From positions 19,687-83,686 of the forward strand of contig JADKCK010000109.1 of NCBI GenBank assembly GCA_016718845.1: DNA of 64,000 nt, written 5' to 3'. The stretch is from Sphingobacteriales bacterium. Lineage in GTDB: Bacteria; Bacteroidota; Bacteroidia; Chitinophagales; UBA2359. The translations under genes were made by a program, and so were the position numbers. How positions within the stretch are numbered: position 1 is the first letter of the stretch; the number at the start of each line of letters is the position of its first letter. Below are positions 45,065-53,544 of the stretch, one piece after another. Under the pieces are notes generated by a model, which made no database searches, had not been told where the DNA came from, and saw only the letters and a program-made list of their open reading frames with translations.

Positions 45065-46674
45065 CGATTTTGAAAGTTACAAGTATAGTAATGGGCTTTT
45101 TTAAAATCGAAGTCAGCAAAAATTTGCGTTATATCGGCTCTTGAATAATCGTCTTGATGCAGTATGTATTTTTTGGTAAAGGGATAATTTCGGGTAAAAT
45201 CGTTGTACAAATAAATGGGGTAGTATTTACCTTTTTCGGCGGTACAAATAATGGGGTCTTTTACGCCATCTTTGTTAAAATCGGCATCCCAAACCACCAA
45301 CGAGTCTTCGCTGCTAAGGTTATATCGCCAGTTGTTGCCTACGTTGCCCATAAATATTTCTTCGGTACCATCACCATCAATATCAAATACATCAAGGGCG
45401 CTCCAATAGCCTTTTAGTGTATCCGACAAACTTATTTTGTTAAATGTACCTTTGTTGTTTATCCACACTTCGGGCGACATCCAGTGTCCTAGTGTTAAAA
45501 TATCTTCCCATCCATCGTTGTTCCAATCAATGGTAAGGGCATCCATATAATTTCCGGTTGAGTTAGTTGCCGCTTTTTTATCAACCGAAAATATACCTTT
45601 TTCGTTTTTTAAAAACACAGCTTCGCTTCCTTTCGGAAAATCTTGCGGGGCAATAAAGGGGAACAGTACTATATCAGTATCTTCGTCTTTATCGTAATCA
45701 AAAGCCAATGCTTTTATCAGATGTTTGTTTGTTTTAGCAAACGAAGTGTCTATGATAAAGTGCATTGTGCCGTTGTTTAGGTACAAATTGGCGCCTAAAT
45801 TCTCGTCTTTCTCGTCCCACTCGCCCGAACCAGATAGTACTAATAGGTCGTCGTGTCCGTCTTTATTGGCATCAAAAAACAGTGCAAAAGTATTTTCTTT
45901 GTCTTTTTCGAGCAAAAAAGGCGTTTTGTTTACTATTTGTTGTTGTTGATTTAGGGCAACTAAATATTTGTCGCTACCTTTTGATGTGCCATAATATAGA
46001 TAGGTGATGTTTGTTTTTTTGTTGGTAGTAACCGCCGCTGCCGGACCCATTTTTGTGTATTGTTGCAATAAAGATGGTTGGTATTTATAATCAACATAAT
46101 CGTTTTCTACGTTCATTAATTCATTCATCTTTTGGGTATCAAACAGCGTTTTTTGTTTGGGTATTTTTAGGTTTGATAATTTTGTTTGAGCAGTTAGTGT
46201 GTAGGTATTTAGCTTATTTATAGCTGGTGATTTGAGTACAAAATACTTATTTTGTGGCAATATGACCCACAAAGAGTCAACTGCTTGGTTATTTCCGATG
46301 CCTGTGGTAAAGCATTTGTCCGAAGCAGAATAAAATCCGCGCTGATTTAGGGCTTCGTAATAATAGGTATTGTTACCGGCAAATAATTGGTATTTTACAT
46401 TGTCTATCGAAACACCTTTGGTGTTTAGTAGTCTAAAACTAAAAAAATTGGGTTTATTTTTGTCCGAATTATTGCGGTAGATATACGCAAAATCGTCCAT
46501 ATTGTTGAGTATTAAATCGTCGTCGCCATCGCCATCTAAGTCGGCATAAGCAGCTCCATTGGAGGCGGTTATTTGGTTTAAACCCGATTCGTTTGCTTTA
46601 TTTTGAAAACTTCCATCTCCTTTATTAACAAAAAAGTAGTTGGTTAACAACATAGTTGGTACTACTTTTAGCAT
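45061..46674 (-). CDS. VCBS protein, middle fragment as read
   Basis: 537-residue frame. It starts near MLKVVPTMLLTNYFFVNKGD, the usual post-N-terminal junction of this family, and holds further FG-GAP repeats (DLDGDGDDDLIL, DANKDGHDDLLVLSG, DIDGDGTEEIFMG). No start of its own is expected: codons upstream (KVE) read on in the same frame. Confidence 0.7.
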   Translation of the reverse strand: MLKVVPTMLLTNYFFVNKGDGSFQNKANESGLNQITASNGAAYADLDGDGDDDLILNNMDDFAYIYRNNSDKNKPNFFSFRLLNTKGVSIDNVKYQLFAGNNTYYYEALNQRGFYSASDKCFTTGIGNNQAVDSLWVILPQNKYFVLKSPAINKLNTYTLTAQTKLSNLKIPKQKTLFDTQKMNELMNVENDYVDYKYQPSLLQQYTKMGPAAAVTTNKKTNITYLYYGTSKGSDKYLVALNQQQQIVNKTPFLLEKDKENTFALFFDANKDGHDDLLVLSGSGEWDEKDENLGANLYLNNGTMHFIIDTSFAKTNKHLIKALAFDYDKDEDTDIVLFPFIAPQDFPKGSEAVFLKNEKGIFSVDKKAATNSTGNYMDALTIDWNNDGWEDILTLGHWMSPEVWINNKGTFNKISLSDTLKGYWSALDVFDIDGDGTEEIFMGNVGNNWRYNLSSEDSLVVWDADFNKDGVKDPIICTAEKGKYYPIYLYNDFTRNYPFTKKYILHQDDYSRADITQIFADFDFKKAHYYTCNFQNR

Positions 46675-46676
46675 TT

Positions 46677-47954
46677 CTACCTTATAGTTTGGGCTATGAG
46701 TGGCACTGTGGCTTGCAGTAATGAGTCGAATTTCCAGAAAAAGAAATCAGCGTTTAAGACGTATTTTTTGATGCCATTTGAAACAAAAATATCGTTTTGT
46801 CCATCTAAATTAAAATCTCTGATGAGGGGTGTCCAGCTCCAATCGGTTAAATCTGTGCCTAAGCTTTGTCCAATTTCGGAGTAAGTATTGTTGCCATTAT
46901 TAAGCGATATATTGTTTCTTATTTCTTGTCGCATGTATTTTTTAACCACATTTCGATAGATATCAAAGGTAAACTCGTGAAAATCAACCTTATATTTTTG
47001 GTTCGATTCGGGGTTCATGTCCAATTCCATTATATCGGGTAGGGCGTCACCGTTTAGGTCGCCAGTTTCCATACCCATGGTATAAAAGCTGGTATGGTCA
47101 AAATAATCTCGGACAGATTCTTTAAATGTTTTGTTGCCTTGATTGATATACAGAAAATTATTGGCGGCAAAATCGTTTCCTACATAAATATCTACCCAGC
47201 CATCGTTGTTTATGTCGGTGGTTAAAATGCTTAGGGCGTAGGCATTTTCGGGCATGATATTGGCTTTTGCCGATACATCTTTAAAGTTTTTGTTGTTTAT
47301 ATTTTCGAATAATTTATCAGAGCCAATTTTAGTTGGGTATCGGTCTTCGAAATCAAAGTTTATTTCATCTTTATATTTACTTGGGTATATTGCCAGATAA
47401 ACGTCCATGTCTCCGTCTTGGTCGTAATCAAAAAACGATGCTTGGCTAACATTGGTGTTTCGGTTTATCAAGCCATAATCTTCGGCTTTTTCTATAAATT
47501 TGCCATTTTTTTGGTTAATAAATAGCCAACAACGTGCTTTTTCGATGGTGGGATACCCATACGAGCCTACAAAAATATCGAGCCAACCATCGTTGTTTAT
47601 GTCTATCATGGTAACACCTGTGCACCAGTTGTTGGTGGCAATACCACTTGTTGCCGAAACATCTTCGAAGGTTAAGTTGCCTTTGTTGAGGTACAATTTT
47701 GATGAGGTCATGTTTCCGACCAAAAAGATATCGGGTAATCCATCGTTATTTACATCTCCGGTAGCTACTCCTCCCCCACTATACACATAATTTTGTCCTT
47801 CGGTAATAATATTAATCTCGTTTGTTTCTACTACATCGTTCCGAAACAATATACCTGTTTGATTAGGTGGTAATAGTGTAAAAAGCGTATCGCTGGCTAA
47901 AATTTGATTAGTTAGCAACAGTAAAACAAGTACAAACAGGCAGTTATATTTCAT
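46677..47954 (-). CDS. VCBS protein, N-terminal fragment as read
   Basis: 425-residue frame with signal peptide MKYNCLFVLVLLLLTNQILA and at least six FG-GAP/VCBS repeats. The last residues (…LIAQTIR) precede a stop caused by a one-base shift. Confidence 0.75.
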   Translation of the reverse strand: MKYNCLFVLVLLLLTNQILASDTLFTLLPPNQTGILFRNDVVETNEINIITEGQNYVYSGGGVATGDVNNDGLPDIFLVGNMTSSKLYLNKGNLTFEDVSATSGIATNNWCTGVTMIDINNDGWLDIFVGSYGYPTIEKARCWLFINQKNGKFIEKAEDYGLINRNTNVSQASFFDYDQDGDMDVYLAIYPSKYKDEINFDFEDRYPTKIGSDKLFENINNKNFKDVSAKANIMPENAYALSILTTDINNDGWVDIYVGNDFAANNFLYINQGNKTFKESVRDYFDHTSFYTMGMETGDLNGDALPDIMELDMNPESNQKYKVDFHEFTFDIYRNVVKKYMRQEIRNNISLNNGNNTYSEIGQSLGTDLTDWSWTPLIRDFNLDGQNDIFVSNGIKKYVLNADFFFWKFDSLLQATVPLIAQTIR

Positions 47955-48163
47955 TTTAATTTATTTTTAATAATATAATTTCCAATATTATTACCTATAC
48001 TTATTCCGTCTTTTACACTTGGCAGATAATGTATGCCGCCATAAAACCTACTAATACCTGCGTTATAGCTTGCCTTATTAAAGTTTTGAAGTCTTTTGCT
48101 TTTAAGCCAAATGCGATTTGGGTTTTTTCGGTAATTGGCATATTGCCCAAATAAAAGCTGCAA
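47951..48163 (-). CDS. PAP2-like protein, C-terminal fragment as read
   Basis: 70-residue frame; the true part is from about NKASYNAGISRFYGGIHY to the end at the overlapping TGA. Confidence 0.55.
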   Translation of the reverse strand: MQLLFGQYANYRKNPNRIWLKSKRLQNFNKASYNAGISRFYGGIHYLPSVKDGISIGNNIGNYIIKNKLK

Positions 48164-49308
48164 ATTTGGGCAGCCGTAGCGGATACTAAACTATGCCCCG
48201 AGGGATATTCAGGAAATTGGGGCGTTTCGATGAATGGTTTCCACTCTTTGGAAATGTATTTATTGATGTAGGTTTCGGGGCGGATAAGGTTGTTATCGTA
48301 TTTAGATTTCCAACACACAATAAATGCATCTGCCATTGCCATGCTTAAATCCGAGTAAAACTGAACGGTGCGGTATATGTCCCAATTTGTGTTATGGAGC
48401 ATATCGCCTGCCAATAATATCCAATGAGCCGCGGTGTTGCGAAAATTATATAGCGTAACATGTCCATAATTTTTAGATTGTACGGGGTTGCAATCCCAAA
48501 AATTGGCAATATTTTGTTGGTTAGTATTTAGTTTTTTTGAGCGTTGGTATACCTCTTTGGTCATTTTGTAAAACGCCGATTTGGGTTTAGTTGAAAAAGA
48601 AACGGGTTTGTATTGCTGCAAAAAGCTATCTACCGACGATACATAAAATGGTCGTATTGTTCCCCAATAGGGTTCAACAGGTAAGCCGTAAGAAGGGGCT
48701 GTTGGTTTCCATGTAGAATCGATGCTGTAAAACACTTCATATTTTTTAAAAGCCAAACGTTGTGCGTAACCGTCGGTACTAGCCCATTTTAGAATTTGTT
48801 TAGCTTCTATTTGGGCAACAGAGTCGGCGATAACAACCGATTTGGAACTGATGTGGTTATCGGCAATAAATTTATTGATAAGCTCTTCGGAACTTACTTT
48901 CCATTTAGTTTGCGAATAAACCATTTCTTTAGCCACAAAACTAAAGCTTTTTACGATACATAGTACTATAATTTCTTCGGAATAGTTATTTTTTTTTAGT
49001 TTATCGAACACTAAAGGTATTTTAGGATAAGGTGTCTTATCAAATTCACTTGTTGTTACTCGGGCAGAAAGGTTAGCATAGGCAAAAATTCGAGAAGCTA
49101 CTGGTGGTGAAAATTTATCGTAGACCAGTAAATCCGACAATTTTTTGTTTAACACAACTATCAATTGGGCATTTTTAGTTGTGTTATTCGAGTAATTAAC
49201 AAGTTGTTCATTTGGGTTTGCAATGAGTTGATTAGTAGTAAAGCAGCCAAATAATCCACCAAATAGCAGGCATAACACGTATTGTTTTGTAAAAGCACTA
49301 CTTTTCAT
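48013..49308 (-). CDS. PAP2-like protein, main fragment as read
   Basis: 431-residue frame with signal peptide, the N-terminal helical part and the SGH motif. The last 20 residues or so (after DFKTL) are out of frame. Confidence 0.7.
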   Translation of the reverse strand: MKSSAFTKQYVLCLLFGGLFGCFTTNQLIANPNEQLVNYSNNTTKNAQLIVVLNKKLSDLLVYDKFSPPVASRIFAYANLSARVTTSEFDKTPYPKIPLVFDKLKKNNYSEEIIVLCIVKSFSFVAKEMVYSQTKWKVSSEELINKFIADNHISSKSVVIADSVAQIEAKQILKWASTDGYAQRLAFKKYEVFYSIDSTWKPTAPSYGLPVEPYWGTIRPFYVSSVDSFLQQYKPVSFSTKPKSAFYKMTKEVYQRSKKLNTNQQNIANFWDCNPVQSKNYGHVTLYNFRNTAAHWILLAGDMLHNTNWDIYRTVQFYSDLSMAMADAFIVCWKSKYDNNLIRPETYINKYISKEWKPFIETPQFPEYPSGHSLVSATAAQICSFYLGNMPITEKTQIAFGLKAKDFKTLIRQAITQVLVGFMAAYIICQV

Positions 49309-49324
49309 TTGTTTTGTTATTTAA

Positions 49325-50284
49325 TTAACGTGCATCAGATATACTATTGTGTAATTCAATTGTTTTGTTTTTAAACATAGTTTGGTTCGAAATTTTCTCG
49401 AAATTTATGTTTATGTTCCAACAACTAAATTCTTCTAATTGAGCTAGTTTATACACTTCTTGCGGCAGGTCGTTAATTGGATTTTCGAAAATACCCAAAT
49501 AAGTTAGCTGTTTAAGGTGAGAAATAGCCGGAGAAATTTGGCTAATTTTATTTTGCCCAAACGACAAATAGTTTAAGTTGCTTAGTGTATACACCGATTC
49601 ATCGAGCAATGGCAATTGGTTGTTATTTAGACAAAGTACTTCCAAATTTTTTAGGTTCGAAAAATCGAAAGGTAATTGGGTTACGTGCGAAGCTAAAATA
49701 TACAGCTCTTTTAGTTGACTAAGTTGACCTATTTCGGGATTTAACACAAACGATGGCGGCATGGCTTCAATCACTAATTTTTCTAAAACAGTCAAGTTTG
49801 TTATTTCTTTTGGTAAAGAATTAATGGGGTTATGACCTATATTTAGTGTTTTTAAGCCTGATAATTGTGTAATAACCGATGGAAATTCGCCAAAATTATT
49901 TTTGTTAATAAATAGTTGTTGCAAATTTTTCAAGCTTGCCAATTCGTTAGGAAGCGAGTTAATTTGATTATTAGAAACATCCAGTATTTCGAGTTGGCTA
50001 AATTCCAACACTTTATTTGGCAATATTCCCAAATTTTGATTTTGCAAGTTTAGGTGTTTAACCTGTTCTTTGTATTGATAGGCTAAGGCTAAATCTTCAA
50101 AATATCCGATACTAATATTGTTCAACGGGGGCGGAGTATCGGCATATGTTCCTTTTTTTAGGTACGACATATCGACTGAACTAGCGGGCAAAGCTTGTTC
50201 TTGTACGGGTTTGGTAGTTTGTGCAAACAGAGCAATCGAGCAATGTAATACTATAAAGGTGGTAATTATTGAAATTAATTTCAT
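49325..50284 (-). CDS. Exported leucine-rich-repeat protein
   Basis: 319 residues with signal peptide (MKLISIITTFIVLHCSIALFAQ). Residues about 75-300 hold about 9-10 bacterial leucine-rich repeats of 23 residues, for example LEILDVSNNQINSLPNELAS and LKTLNIGHNPINSLPKEITN, forming a solenoid for protein-protein binding. There is no catalytic or T9SS domain. It is the first gene of the LRR - PAP2-like - VCBS operon (16 bp and overlapping spacings) and probably supplies a binding surface for that set. Confidence 0.85.
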   Translation of the reverse strand: MKLISIITTFIVLHCSIALFAQTTKPVQEQALPASSVDMSYLKKGTYADTPPPLNNISIGYFEDLALAYQYKEQVKHLNLQNQNLGILPNKVLEFSQLEILDVSNNQINSLPNELASLKNLQQLFINKNNFGEFPSVITQLSGLKTLNIGHNPINSLPKEITNLTVLEKLVIEAMPPSFVLNPEIGQLSQLKELYILASHVTQLPFDFSNLKNLEVLCLNNNQLPLLDESVYTLSNLNYLSFGQNKISQISPAISHLKQLTYLGIFENPINDLPQEVYKLAQLEEFSCWNININFEKISNQTMFKNKTIELHNSISDAR

Positions 50285-50366
50285 AATAATAATACTTTTA
50301 ATTTTATTTAAATTGGGTATTTATCCACTTAACGCTATCGAATAGTAAATTTATATTTTTTGTAAG

Positions 50367-50410
50367 AAAACCTCCAATACTATGCTCAAAAGATAGTAAT
50401 GGAGGTTTTT
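50367..50410 (-). terminator. Terminator of giant adhesin 3
   Basis: Hairpin AAAACCTCCAATACTAT / ATAGTAATGGAGGTTTT with a 9-nt loop, about 28 bp after the stop at 50438. It separates the adhesin from the LRR operon that follows in the same direction. Confidence 0.7.
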
Positions 50411-50437
50411 ATAACTAGCCATTCTTTATAATTTGCA

Positions 50438-50761
50438 CTAACGGCTAACAACCAATTTCTCTACCCGCACAGTACCCGTACCTGTTAGTAGTCGAACATA
50501 ATAAACGCCTACTGGCAGGTTACTACCATCTAGTTGCACATCGTACACTACGTCTTTTTCGACGCGTCCGTTGAACAATTGGCTAACCATACGTCCGTCG
50601 GTGCTGTATAGCAATACTTTGGCATCGGTGTCGGCATTCATCATAAACGATATGGTGGTAACTTGGTCGAATGGGTTAGGGTAGGCACGCATCAAGGCAT
50701 CAAGGTCAAGTTTCGTACGACCACGTGTGCCTTCGGGAACCCAATACCAACCTTCGGTCAC
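50438..50761 (-). CDS. Adhesin 3 fragment with T9SS C-terminal domain
   Basis: 107-residue frame. The T9SS type A sorting domain is complete: AYPNPFDQVTTISFMM, GRMVSQLF, LPVGVYYVRLLTGTGTVRVE and the terminal KLVVSR. Confidence 0.75.
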   Translation of the reverse strand: MTEGWYWVPEGTRGRTKLDLDALMRAYPNPFDQVTTISFMMNADTDAKVLLYSTDGRMVSQLFNGRVEKDVVYDVQLDGSNLPVGVYYVRLLTGTGTVRVEKLVVSR

Positions 50762-50768
50762 TTGTCCG

Positions 50769-51578
50769 TTACAATCGGTAACAATTACTTGGGTACCAAC
50801 CCGATATAGCCCCTTCTAATACATAAGTACCGCCACCTGTTGTTGGGTAGTTTGGTACCCAGTTGTCGGGTCCAAACCATTCGTAGGTGTATTGTCCGCA
50901 GGTAAAATCGCCGCCGCTTACCTGTAGGGTTATTGTGCCATTGGCTTCTCCTTCGGCGGTTGGTGCTACTTCGTAGCTGTCAATATCTATTATGTCGTTG
51001 GTACTACCGGGTGCGTTGTCGTATTGCAAGTTTTCGTTTGTACATCCATTACTATCCGATATGGTCACCGTAAAATTGGCATCATCGCTATAATAAATAG
51101 TAATAGTTACGCCATCACCTGCTGCATTTGTTTCTACATCGTAACGCACATAGCCATTTATGACCCAATCAAACTGATAAGGTAGGGTTCCGCCTACAAT
51201 CTCGAGGGGGGTGGTGTTGTAGGTAAATGGCCCTACGCCCGATATACCTTCTTCTACATTTGCTATTGCTAACGGACCAACAGGTAAGGCATTTAGGTTA
51301 ATACTTACAGGTGCATTGCTTAGGGCATAACAGTTGCCTGTTAAGGCACTTATTAAGCTGCCTACTGCTGGCGGATTGGCTCCACCTGCGGTTGGGCTTA
51401 TTTGTACATTGTATCCGAATACACTATAATTGCCTGCGGCTAAACCAGTGGTAGCAAATATGCCTGTAGTATTAACAGCTATAATGACGTTGCTGGCATT
51501 TACCAATAAAAAATATTGAGCATAGTTAGCACTACTATTGTACCCCGATATGGTGGCAATTAGTGGTTCGTTAGACAA
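50769..51578 (-). CDS. Adhesin 3 fragment (C-terminal module)
   Basis: 269-residue frame with SprB-like strands (TISDSNGC and GTITLQVSGGDFTCGQYTYEW). It leads into GTQVIVTDCNGQVTEGWYW after a frameshift near 50800, which joins it to the T9SS tail. Confidence 0.6.
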   Translation of the reverse strand: MSNEPLIATISGYNSSANYAQYFLLVNASNVIIAVNTTGIFATTGLAAGNYSVFGYNVQISPTAGGANPPAVGSLISALTGNCYALSNAPVSINLNALPVGPLAIANVEEGISGVGPFTYNTTPLEIVGGTLPYQFDWVINGYVRYDVETNAAGDGVTITIYYSDDANFTVTISDSNGCTNENLQYDNAPGSTNDIIDIDSYEVAPTAEGEANGTITLQVSGGDFTCGQYTYEWFGPDNWVPNYPTTGGGTYVLEGAISGWYPSNCYRL

Positions 51579-52228
51579 GGTGGTGTTGGTACAGCCACCA
51601 CACCTGCATTAGCTTGGCAACACTCGGTAACGGTTATAGCAATGGTAGATGTAGTAGTACAACCTACGCTGTTTGTTACCGTTACGGTATAAGTACCGCC
51701 TGTAGTAATGGTTGTAATGCTGCTTGTGCTGCCATTATTCCATATATAAGTCATCGGACCCGCTCCGCTTGCACTTGCTGCTACATCTACGCTACTGCCG
51801 CTACAGAATGTAGTGGGTCCGCTAGCATTGATAGAAGCAACTGGTGCTGTTTTTAGGCTTAAAGTGGTAGTAGCCGTAGCCGTACAACCATTCGAGTAGG
51901 TTATGGTTACGGTATAAACCCCTGTTTTAATAGGAGTCATATTGGGTATAACGGGGTTTTGCACACTCGAAACGCCCGAAGGACCGCTCCAGATATAGCT
52001 AGTTCCGCCTGCTGTAGAGGTTAATTGTATGGAGCTACCTAGACATACCGGACCATTATTACTAGCTGTTGCCGTACAAGTAGTAGAACAGCTAATAACA
52101 ACAGGTGTAGATAAGATAGTTACACAACCTGTTACATTGTCGCGTACATATACCGTATAACTGCCATTAGGTAAGCCACTAAACACATTGCTTGTTTGGT
52201 AATTAACCCCACCTAACGAATATTGCAC
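51560..52228 (-). CDS. Adhesin 3 fragment (Ig-like modules)
   Basis: 222-residue frame with Cys-containing Ig-like modules (GPVCLGSSIQLTSTAGGTSY; GPTTFCSGSSVDVAASASG). It continues upstream through an unlisted coding stretch at 52228-52378. Confidence 0.55.
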   Translation of the reverse strand: MQYSLGGVNYQTSNVFSGLPNGSYTVYVRDNVTGCVTILSTPVVISCSTTCTATASNNGPVCLGSSIQLTSTAGGTSYIWSGPSGVSSVQNPVIPNMTPIKTGVYTVTITYSNGCTATATTTLSLKTAPVASINASGPTTFCSGSSVDVAASASGAGPMTYIWNNGSTSSITTITTGGTYTVTVTNSVGCTTTSTIAITVTECCQANAGVVAVPTPPCLTNH

Positions 52229-52377
52229 CCCATTTGATACTGGGTTACTAGTTGCCGTAACGGTTATTGTACCACTATCTGTTACACAAGTTTTAATTGC
52301 TGACTGAATAGTTGGTTTGGGTCTAACTACTATGGTGGTACTTGCTGTGGCAGTACAGCCACCTACAAATGTTACAG

Positions 52378-52632
52378 TTACGGTATAGACACCCGCCTTG
52401 GCAGGAGTAGCGTTGGCAATAGTTGGGTTAGGAAAGTACTAACCCCAGCCGGACCACTCCATGAATAGCTTGTAGCTGTACCTCCGCTTATAGTACTAGT
52501 CAATAAAATAGCACTACCAGTACATACAGGGCTATTGCTCGATGCCACTACCGTACCTGCACAAGCACCACAATTTACTGCTACCCCGCTTTGCGACACG
52601 ATACAACCTGTTGCCGTATTGCGTACATACAC
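52378..52632 (-). CDS. Adhesin 3 fragment (Ig-like)
   Basis: 84-residue frame with SNSPVCTGSAILLTSTISGG. Partly mirrored in the fragments at 52734-52970 and 52998-53264. Confidence 0.5.
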   Translation of the reverse strand: MYVRNTATGCIVSQSGVAVNCGACAGTVVASSNSPVCTGSAILLTSTISGGTATSYSWSGPAGVSTFLTQLLPTLLLPRRVSIP

Positions 52633-52733
52633 GGTATAAGTACCATTGGTTTGATTGGTAAATACATTACTTGTTTGATAGTTAATACCATTTGTTGAAT
52701 ATTGAAGGTTGCTACCCGTAGCAGTAATGGTAA

Positions 52734-52970
52734 TTACACCGACAAACCGCTACAACTACCTACTGCAACCGTAATAACTGGTGTTGCACTTAGTACCACA
52801 TTGGTTGTTGCAGTAGCAGTACAACCACCTGCAAATGTTACAGTTACCGTGTAAATGCCCGCTTTTGCAGGTGTAGCGTTGGCAATAGTTGGATTAGGTA
52901 AAGAACTAGTTCCAGCCGGACCACTCCATGCATAACTTGTAGCTGTACTTCCGCTTATAGTACTAGTCAA
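52734..52970 (-). CDS. Adhesin 3 fragment (Ig-like)
   Basis: 78-residue frame. Similar in sequence to its neighbours: GPAGTSSLPNPTIANATPAK and AGIYTVTVTFAGGCTATATT. Confidence 0.5.
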   Translation of the reverse strand: MTSTISGSTATSYAWSGPAGTSSLPNPTIANATPAKAGIYTVTVTFAGGCTATATTNVVLSATPVITVAVGSCSGLSV

Positions 52971-52997
52971 TAAATAGCACTACCTCCACAAACAGGG

Positions 52998-53264
52998 CTA
53001 TTGCTCGATGCTACTACTGTACCTGGGCAAGCATTGCAATTCCACCACCCCACTCTGCGATACGATACAACCTGTTACTGTATTGCGTACATATACGGTA
53101 TAAGTGCCATTGGCTTGATTGGTAAATACGTTGCTTGTTTGGTAATTAAAACCATTTAGTGAGTATTGAAGGTTGCTACCCGTAGCAGTAATGGTAATTA
53201 CACCCGACAAACCGTTACAACTACCCACAGCAGCTACAATAACTGGTGCTGCATTTAGTACCAC
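52998..53264 (-). CDS. Adhesin 3 fragment (Ig-like)
   Basis: 88-residue frame with SGVITITATGSNLQYSLNGF, a module also seen at 51560-52228 and in the gap sequence, pointing to a repeated pair of about 370 bp. Confidence 0.5.
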   Translation of the reverse strand: MVLNAAPVIVAAVGSCNGLSGVITITATGSNLQYSLNGFNYQTSNVFTNQANGTYTVYVRNTVTGCIVSQSGVVELQCLPRYSSSIEQ

Positions 53265-53544
53265 GTTGGTTGTTGCCGTAGCCGTACAGCCGCTGGCATA
53301 CGTAACGGTTACGGTATAAACTCCGCCTTGTGCGGCAGTTATACCCTATAATAAATGGATTTTGTTGCGTATAGTTACCCGCGGGCCACTCCACGCATAG
53401 GCGATACCGCCCGAGCTAGCAGTTAATCCGACATTACCCCTGCAAACAGGACCATTGTTGTTGGCTGTTGCCACTTCGCGCTAGTTTAGGCAGTTTACAT
53501 TTACTGTTTGTGTAGTTACACAATTATTATTGTTGTTTCGGACA

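Larger units (their letters stand above)
44711..47954 (-). pseudogene. VCBS/FG-GAP (CRTAC1-like) exported protein, reconstructed (about 1080 residues)
   Basis: Signal peptide (to about residue 21), then repeated FG-GAP/VCBS calcium-binding repeats of the D-x-(N/D)-x-D-G type (GDVNNDGLPDIF, DINNDGWLDIFVG, DYDQDGDMDVYL, DLNGDALPDIMELD, DFNLDGQNDIFVS, and several more). The C-terminus has the E-(I/V)-G-x-(M/Y)-D-A-(N/S) element (RDEIGTMDANRG) seen in Bacteroidota CRTAC1/UnbV-like proteins. The gene is broken twice by frameshifts (near 46680 and 45062) and by an in-frame TAA at 44822-44824. After that stop, 36 codons continue with protein-like sequence (YNPETKEVLTLDNNTLLVI) to a second stop at 44711. 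Its ATG overlaps the PAP2 gene's TGA (ATGA). Confidence 0.72.
47951..49308 (-). pseudogene. Vanadium-haloperoxidase / PAP2-like exported protein, reconstructed across one frameshift
   Basis: About 452 residues once joined. Signal peptide, then the long N-terminal helical region typical of Bacteroidota vanadium-dependent haloperoxidase-related proteins. The acid-phosphatase core motifs are FPEYPSGHSLVSATAA (SGH) and, after the frameshift, ISRFYGGIHYLPSVKDG (R-x-x-x-G-G-I-H). Both vanadate/phosphate-binding blocks are therefore intact when joined. The shift lies near 48075-48090. Its TGA overlaps the ATG of the VCBS gene (ATGA), a translationally coupled pair; this pairing is, as far as I recall, recurrent in the phylum. 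Whether it is a haloperoxidase or a phosphatase cannot be told. Confidence 0.75.
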
